Source: Bolinopsis microptera (lineage: Eukaryota > Ctenophora > Tentaculata > Lobata > Bolinopsidae). From it: a stretch of DNA of 64,000 bases. Made by a program: the position numbers and the translations under genes. The notes beneath the pieces were generated by a model that was not told the origin of the DNA, searched no databases, and worked only from the letters and a program-made list of their open reading frames with translations. The stretch is taken from assembly GCF_026151205.1 (NCBI RefSeq), contig NC_087072.1, positions 11,446,169-11,510,168 on the forward strand. Direction: 5' to 3'. Position 1 is the stretch's first letter, and each line of letters begins with the position of its first letter. Below are positions 27,301 through 36,300 of the stretch, piece after piece.

Positions 27301-30300
27301 TCATCTGAACTCCAGATTCTAGTTCGGAAGTGCAGCACATTTGACTCCTCCCGTAGTTCTGAATTGAGCATCCCGCATTTGATTGGCCATAAGCGTAAAA
27401 GGACACACAAGGTTCCTGACATTGGTGTTTTCCCGAGTTGCAGTAGTCCCTCCCTCCCGGACAGTCGCACCAGCAACGTGTTTCTACTTTGGGAATGGAG
27501 AAGTTGTACGACTCAATGATGGGATAAACCTCTTTCATATCGAGCAGTCTGATTTTAAATTCACTTGCCACCACTCTATTAAAGTAAGAAATACATTCTC
27601 CAAGCTTAAGACTGATCCGTTTGGTGATGAATGTGTCCAGACTGTTTAATGTCCCGTTAAAATGGTTCCTATTATTTGATCTATATGCTTCCCTAAGAGG
27701 TTCAGACAGGCCCTGCTGAAGCACAATGTCTGTGGAATTACGGGCCACATGATGACAACTAGACGCATTGTTTGTGTACGATTTCCGTGCGAAAAGCAGG
27801 AGGACAAACAATATGTAAATCATTACGGACGAATGGACCAGGGAAGGTGTTGACATTCCGCATGCTCTTGAATTTTACTTTTTGGTATAATGGGCGAATA
27901 TTCCCCCTCACGTGGCAACTCGTCAATTGTTAGCTCATTGTAGTCCTTTGATCACACATTATGTCCTTCCAAACCCATTCATACGTCATGGAACAATGAT
28001 GGGCGAAGCATTTGGCGGATGTTTTAGTAATGATTTAAGATATTCTACAGTTAAACGAATATAATATATGGCAGAAGGTAGATATAGAAATCATTTTATT
28101 GCAATCACATTCAATACTTTATTTAGATAATTCTAACTCCTTCATCGCCCTCCCATCAACTTTAGTCCCAATTTTAAAACTGTAAAAATAAAAAGGAATA
28201 TACCAAACAAAACAGCCAACATTAAAACCAGTTCAAGTGTTGAGTTTATTCCGTTGAACCACTCTCCCGGGCTGAATAGCTTATACCAGCTTTCTAGTTT
28301 TACAGGAAGGAACGATTTAATGGTGCTAGGGTTTGGTCGGTATGTCTCTGGCTCTGTTTCGCAATACGCCGTCCTGCATATAAACTTGTATTTTCCAATG
28401 TCAAGAGACCACGGTCTGAGGCAAACCTGGGCGGAAAACCCGGCACATCGCCTTACCAATCGAACCTGTTTCTTTAGACCATTCTGCGGTCCGTCAGGGA
28501 TGAAGATGGTGAAACCTCTGCTCTCTCCATCGCTGGTGGAGGAGTTATCGGAGTAGTATCTTCCTTCCAGAGTTCCCTCTGCCTCGTACAAGGTGATCGT
28601 TAGGTACACTAAACCATCTTGACTTACTGTGATTTCCGCATCAAAGTTTTGCACACTAGAATTGCCAGCAGGGAGAATGATGTCCTGGTTATCCTTGAGC
28701 GTCATGGTGACCTCTATCCTTTCAGAGACCGTTCTTTCTATCACAACTGAGTTATCTTTTATCTCGTACTTTCCCTCCCTTTCCCAGTCCTCCTTAAGAT
28801 CATAGGCATCTCCTGGGAACTCATTAGTGTAGAGAGCGTCAAGCTGGAAGTTATCCAACCTCTGGTCCCCGCAACTCTTAACTTCCCCTGATATTGCTGA
28901 TGCTAACCTCGACTTGTCAAATTCATATCCAGTCCCGTTTGGTCGGAACCACCCTAATTTCTCAACATCCCATTCGTCTTTACCATTTATATCACATCCT
29001 GTGTATAACTTAGGAATGGGATGTCCAGGAACCATAAAATACCACGCGTTCTCCAGGATCTTGTGCGAGACACTGCCCATATCAAGGTGCAGCACAATCC
29101 TTAACTTCTCTTCCAGCAGATGGTGTTTCTCCAGTTTCACTTGCCGGATATCACTGAACAGTTCCACGGAAGTACCATCCGTGTAGTTGTAACCCTTTTG
29201 AGATATAGTCGCCACAAGACTAGGTATCCCCAGTTTGACTGCAGTGAAGTGAGTCTGATTTGGGAGAAGTTGTGGTATTTCCGGTCCTGCCATCCCATAC
29301 AACTCAGCTGTACAGCACAGCTGACTCCGCCCCAGTGTTATTGAGCAGCCATCCACAGTCTGATCATCTTTAAACCAGGACACACAAGGTTCCTGACATT
29401 GGTGTTTTCCCGAGTTGCAGTAGTCCCTCCCTCCCGGACAGTCGCACCAGCAACGTGTTTCTACTTTGGGAATGGAGAAGTCGTAACTCTCCACGATAGG
29501 ATAAACCTCCTCCATCTTGACCAACTCTATCAGAAACTTGGTCCAACCTTTACTGGATTCTGTGTAGTTGTAGCATACTGCTTCGTGGAGGCCCAGACTT
29601 GATTTTTGTCCGGCAGACGTGTATTTCTGGAAAGCGTCACGACCCCCACTGGATTTAAATATCCTCCTGTCGGCCTCAGCAGAGCTGTGGTTAGTGGCTG
29701 TTTTCTGTGGTTGCAAAGTTGCCGGATGGGTGCAGGTTTCTACATTATCCGTCCGCACACTGCCAAAAAGGCTCAGATTCAGCAACACAACAAAAATCAT
29801 TACGCAAAAGTGTTTGAGTTTTATCTGGGCGTGACTCTCATTGTTGCTCTGCCTATATATTGTTGATTGTTGTATCACTTTCATCCTGCTCTGCCTATAG
29901 TGATACAGTTTGGTATAATTGAAGGGATTTGCCGAACTTAAAATTGCTTGATTTCCGTCCTATTGTTGTGTAAGTAAAGAACAAAGGTATAATTACACTC
30001 AACCACGTCATCTTGCCGAGAGTTACAGTTATCTACTCATGAACTAACTGATGTTATTTCAGAGGAGGGATGGATCAGCGGAGGTCCACGACCGTCACCC
30101 AATGTGGTTCTGGTTACCCTACACTCGAGCCTTTAGGTGTGGATTTCAAGATGAACTGGCAGGACAACACCAGTATTTCTTCAATAGCTGTCCCGAGTGT
30201 TCTCAGAAGAATGTCAAGGTCAAGAACACTCGTACCGTCAAAAACACCCGTCCATTAAACGTAGCTCTCCGTTAGCATGCTCTAGTCCTGACCTAAAGTT

Positions 30301-33300
30301 ACCCCCAGTCGGTGTAATATCCTCATCACCTTCTATTGCTGAGAATGAGATCTCAGACGAGGACGATGTTGTGCTCGAGCTGCCAAAAATTGCGGAGGAA
30401 GTTGATAAAGAAAAAAGTAAGAAAAGTGACCCGCTGTTACTGGTCCTACCTACCTTAACTAAACGGACCTCGCCAGGATCGTCAAGCAGCACATTCCGTT
30501 CCAATGTGAGATCAATAAATGGAGATGATACTGGTATTTGGGACCCTTATCTGCTGCTGGAACTTGTTAACCCTGATCTCATTACTCGTCCTACTAACGA
30601 ACAGTTGAATACTCGGAAGTGGATTCTCGGTGCCTTAGCTGCGTCCTGTCTAATAGGAAACCCTCTGAAGGATTTTCTGTCTAGTTATTGTTATACCCAC
30701 AAGGCGGAGAGCGAAAAGAGAGAGGATGAGGATGAGGAAGAGGATGAGGATGAGGAAGAGGAGAGAGCCAGTGCTCACCAGGACCAGAGTGAAGTAGCTC
30801 TCAATAACTTGGACTGTTGGCAGCGTATAGAGAGGATCAGGTCCACAGCAGGAACCTCCCACGCTGGTCGGAGAGCAGAGGAGATCACCAACGCTGGAGG
30901 CTGGGGAGGCTTAGACAGCCCCCATCTTCTGCCCAACTTCCATTACTACCTCGCATCTCTTAGTGGGGATCTGTTGGAGGCTCATCTGGAACCTTACATA
31001 GAAATGAGGTTCATCGCTAAAAACTACTTGGACACCCCAGATAAACTGGATATAGATATTGAGGTAATGGTTGTCCTTAGAGAGATGTTCAAGAGTCGGA
31101 ATGTAAATGACAGTTGGTTTGCTCTTCTTCAAGAGCACAACTTCACAGTTTTGAGGGAACATGTCTTGAAGTATATCCTGTGGGACGACAAACGGATGCT
31201 GTTAAACTGTGCTCCCTCCAAACATACTACTTGCAGACACAGGGTCCGTAAAACAGCCTTATCTGCTACTGCTGTGGACGAAGATGCTCTAAGCGAGGAA
31301 GTGGAAAGAGATCTTACCAATCAGTTCATCTTCGCTCCTAAGTCAGAGGGGGTATGTATTTGCTGCAAATCTAGTGATCCGTATTTTATTTGCAACTTTC
31401 CCTTTTATTATAAGCTGGATTAGGCTATCCACTCCGATAATCTTTACCGATAATTATCTCCGATAATTCGTTAAAAAATTTTATCTGTTTATCTAGATAA
31501 AACATATTTTTATCGGTATAAAAATTCACTAGAAATTACCGAAAAAACTGCCACAATACCGTAAAATTTTAAAGAAATATTAATGTTTTTGCCTTCCCAA
31601 GTAATCCAAGAAACAGTCCCAAACGTATGATAGAAGAGGTGGTTTACTTAAATGTAAGCTAAAGAGGTTTATTTACATTTGTATACCTATGGAACTGTAG
31701 AACTGTAGAACTGTAGAAGTCTAGAGAAAGTTATTGACATTGTTATCTTGAGGCTAGGGTGCTCGCGTTCTACCTTACAACCATTCTGGAGACAGGAACG
31801 AGCATGATACTGTTAAGAAGAGTCAAAATTACCGGGAGGGCACTTAACTCAATTAAATTCCGTAAGTGTTCTAGGCGTGAAACATTGTCTTCAGGAGAAG
31901 GAATCTGTTGCTCCAAGTTATCCACAGGATAAGGAAACGGTTCACTGAATCACTTTAAATGCTTTACTGTTTCGGGGAGAATTGGTATTTGTTGCACTAC
32001 TGTTCTCAGGAGAAGGAAACCGGTGGTCTACTGTTTTGAAGAGAACTAGTGCTTTTACTGTTCTCAGGAGAAGGAAACCACTGGTCTACTGTTTTGAAGA
32101 GAACTAGTGCGTTACTGTTCTCAGGAGAAGGAAACCACTGGTCTACTGTTTTGAAGAGAACTAGTGCGTTACTGTTCTCAGGAGAAGGAAACCACTGGTC
32201 TACTGTTTTAGAAAAGTGCGTTAGACATCTGCAAGGATAAGAAACCCTGGCTACTGTTTTGAAGACTATGCTTACTGTTCTAGTGAAGGATACCACTGGC
32301 TAGCGTTTGAAGTAGAATTAGGGACTTTCTCGAAAAAAAGCTGATTGTCTACTGTTTTGAAAGAACAAGTGTTATATTTCAATAACAAACCATTTTGGAG
32401 TTACGTTTTTAAAGATAACTATGTTATTTTCAAGGGGGAGAAGGGAGCCACGGTCCTACTGTTTCGGACTAACTCGGCTTAGTGTTTTCTCAGTGAATGG
32501 CAGGAAACCACGTCTACTTTCTTAATAGACTGTCCGTAGTGTTCTCAGAGAGAAGGTAAAACACTGTCGTCAACCGTTTTAAAGAACTATCGTTACATCT
32601 CTAGTGACCAAGTTACATCGGTGTATCTACTTTTGTAAAGAATAGTTGGCGATGTATGTGCTCGAGGAAAAATCGCGGAGAAGTTGTAAAGAAACATAGA
32701 GTGACGTTACTGTCTCATAATAAGGAACCACGCACTGTGAAGAGACTTCGTTCATGTGAGATCAAGGAGAGATAGGATTACCACTGTCTGCTGATTTTGA
32801 ACACTGATTCATTACTGTCTCAGAAACGAACAGTTGATACTCACAGTGTTTGAGGCCTAGCTGCGTTCTGTCTTAGGAAGAAGGATACTGTCTACTGTTT
32901 TGAAAAACAGGCGGTATGATCGAAGAGAGAGGAAACGGTTGAGAGTATGGATAGGAAGAGAAGAGACAGTAGCACTACAGGACCAGAGTGAAGAGTAATA
33001 ACTGGCTGTTGGCATGTTGTAAGAGGATAGTACGCAGATTACGTGGTCGGAGGAAGGAAAACCGGATGGATTACACCCTTTTGAATCATACACTGCAGTA
33101 CATCTTTCTAGGGGGAACTGTTGGTCTCATTGGACTTACAGAAATGGTTCATCCAACTAATAAGGACACCCGGGATAACTGTTAGATATGAGGAACTGGT
33201 TCCTAGATGTTCCCGGAAGTAAAACATGTTGCTCTTCTTCAAAGAAAATTACTTTAGCAAGCTATTATCCTGTGGAACAAACGAGTAATAAATGTCGACC

Positions 33301-36300
33301 AATATATTCTGTGAAAGTGGAAAACACTTTCGCTATGCTGTGGACATGCTCAAAGCAAGGAAAAATCTTAATCAGTTTCATATTCGTTTTATCTAGAGTA
33401 ATTATTTTCTAATCTGTGATCCATTTTATGCTAAGCTGGATTGCTAAATTGATCCACCCCATTAATTGATTTCTATTTGCAGGTGTGGTTGTCTCTGTTT
33501 GCTCTAGAAGTTTCTGGTTACAGACCTGCTGAGGTGTACTTCCCACCTATGCAGACCACGACCAAGTCAATAGGGTGTTGTTGCGATGAAGAATCTCTCT
33601 CTTACGATAAGTTCGATATGAAAGATCGGAGGGGGGGTATCCGCCCAAGGAGTACTCTTATGACAGAGTCTCAAGCTAATCTACCCACGGTGAGATAAGG
33701 GAAGATAAGGGGAGATAAAGGGGACTTGAGATAAAATATTAGAGTTCTTCAAGCTAAAAATAATACAATTCACTTCTTAATACATATCGAAAACGCTATC
33801 CATTATTAACATATTATAAAATAAATTGTATTCTAGCTGCAAGATTGTAGGGCGTCTCCAGTAAAAAAGAGAACGAGGTTGATAAAGCCCAACCTTTTAA
33901 ATAGGAGTGACAGTAGGAATAGTAGCATATTCGGGGGCATGTCCCAAATGAGTATGCTTTCAGGGAAAGAAAGCAACACGAGCGTTACTTGTAAGTTAAT
34001 TAATTTCAAATTAAATTACAAGACTAACTTGTAGGTTCTAAACCATAATGCTCATCAATGTTTTATAGCTGAATTCTGAACTATGGCTATGGGGGTTTTG
34101 ATTTGAAGTCCTGTATTTGGTAGTGTTCTGGTGTTTGCAGTTTGCACTGTTTCTACAATGACTTACTGGTCCTACAAAGTTGCACTTTTACCAGGTATCA
34201 ATGATAAAGACCGTAAAGGGAGTCATCTGAACCGCCCTTATCCTAGCAGCTTCAAGCAAGTTCTCTCAGATCCCAAGTCTTTTGCTATGTTCATGAAGTT
34301 TCTGGAGATGAATTTAGCGGATGAAAACGAGGCTCCTCTTATCAACTTTTGGCATCAGGTCAGTTAATTAACAAGTTTATATTTCCCAAATTCAGAGAGG
34401 GTTGCTGATGGAACATGTTTGAGATCTTTTCCAGGAGTAAAGACTAAGTAGTCTAATCAGACCTTTGAAGACTTGGTTTTTGTAGACGTTCCTCTCTTGC
34501 GTTGCCCCATTTTCCAGTACTGTTTGTCATTACCAGAGACTGGGTGTTTAGGTTTAGTAAAACTGGTCAGTGCTCCACCCAACCAGGTCCTCAGCTCCTT
34601 CATCCTCCAAATATATATGAGGGGGTTCCCTGCAGCGTTGAGAGCGAACACAGGAGCATCCAGGAAGGCGTAGAGGAACCCTGTTGTAGCCGGAGAGAGG
34701 CGAGTATGCCACTTGAAGTGGTACTCAGTGAGAATGGAGATGGTGTCCAGACTTCTAACAAGACAGTGAGGAAGGTTGAAAAGGATGCAGCTAGCTGTGA
34801 TAATGAGGACTGTTCCCGTGGCTCCGTTTCTGATGCGAGATGTTTCTTGTGACCTGCTTGTTACCACCATGTGTACCAAGGTGATCAGGCAGGTGATAAT
34901 CACCATTAACATGGGCACAGTCACCTGGACATACCAGTACAGAGACACCAGCACTTTGAACTGGTCCGAATAAGGGTGGATCAAGGTGGTCATGTCAGCT
35001 AGGTCTGGGAGCTGGAGGAGCCAGAGACAGTGGCCGAACTTGATGTCGTAGTGAGACACGAACTTCAGGAACACTTTCAAGAGGATCTCCTCCAGGATCA
35101 GGATCAGTAGGTATGATACTGTCAGGATCTTTATAAGATTACTTCTGATAGGGTTGAAGGGGAAGATGAGACAGTAGGATCTTACGGCTGATAACATCAG
35201 AACAGCAAACAGAGAGAACTTGTAAGAGGTCTTCCATAGAATGTTCCAGGCTTCACAAAAGTACTGATTTTCAAAAACCCACGGGTTGCTGGGGTTGAAT
35301 GAGGTAGCGATCTTTGGTATTATCAACAAGCAAACCACTAAGTCACTGGCACTGATACAGCGGTAGAGAAAACTGCTGATCTTTTCTTTTTCCTTAACAA
35401 AGTGGATAAATGCTACCAGATTACCTGGAATCCCGACGACAGTAGAAAAAATGCTTGCAATTCCAAACATTGTAACCTTGATCTGTGACATACTCCTAGC
35501 TTCTGGGAAAATATATGAGTGTTAATTTCGAGAAGAATTCAGGACTTATCGTTCTATTACTGATACTATATATTATGTAGTAATGAAACACTATCAAGTA
35601 GTGACACAAAATGTTGATCCAGTGAACTGAAATTAGAGCTGTACAAATGATTTCATGAGGAATTGTTGGTTATTCCTTTACGTTAAAAACTACCATTTTA
35701 GTTAGGGTAATTGTGCCCACGAGCTCTAATAGTACACCTGTTTTTACTCTGTATTATGTGTTATTTCACAAATAATCCGACGCGTGCAGACTGCAGCGGT
35801 CTCAGGCAATCAAAACAGTGAATTTAGAGGGGAGTCGGGTACAGTTAATTTCTAAATAGGCAGGGGTTTGTAGCAATCTCAGTAGCATTGCCATGCAGGA
35901 GGCAGGAACGACAAAATGTCCATACTCATTGACCATTTAAAGCGTCATTTGCACCCCAAAGAATAATAGGGCCTATAATAGCCATTAAGCATCCTTCCTA
36001 TAGTATAAAGCCTGTCATATCTTGTCATATTTATGCTAAATACCTGACAAGTATTTAGTATCGGTCCTTTGTCATCAATATCTTTGTGAGAACTTCAGGG
36101 TTGAGGTATGCTCTAAAATCAGGTGAAGATGGTTATAATAGTAGCTAACAACTCAGCTTTAAGTGTTTAACTCGGCAGATTGAGATAATGAAGTCGTACA
36201 CAAACTTCAAAGCCAGGAAAGAGAAAGCGCACTCAATCCACCGCAAATATATCTACTCGGGGAACAGCAACTGCGTGATGAAGAACTATCTGAAGGCTAA

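Noticed and set aside
27400-27504. HAP2/GCS1 gamete fusogen as the identity of the fusexin-like pair
   Set aside because: The CWCDCPGG cluster and CC pair do not fit my knowledge of the HAP2-GCS1 domain; the EFF-1/AFF-1 layout fits better. Not excluded without a profile search.
28254-29866. Several plus-strand ORFs of 67-100 aa opposite the long fusexin-like gene
   Set aside because: Shadows of a well-supported minus-strand coding sequence; no domains.
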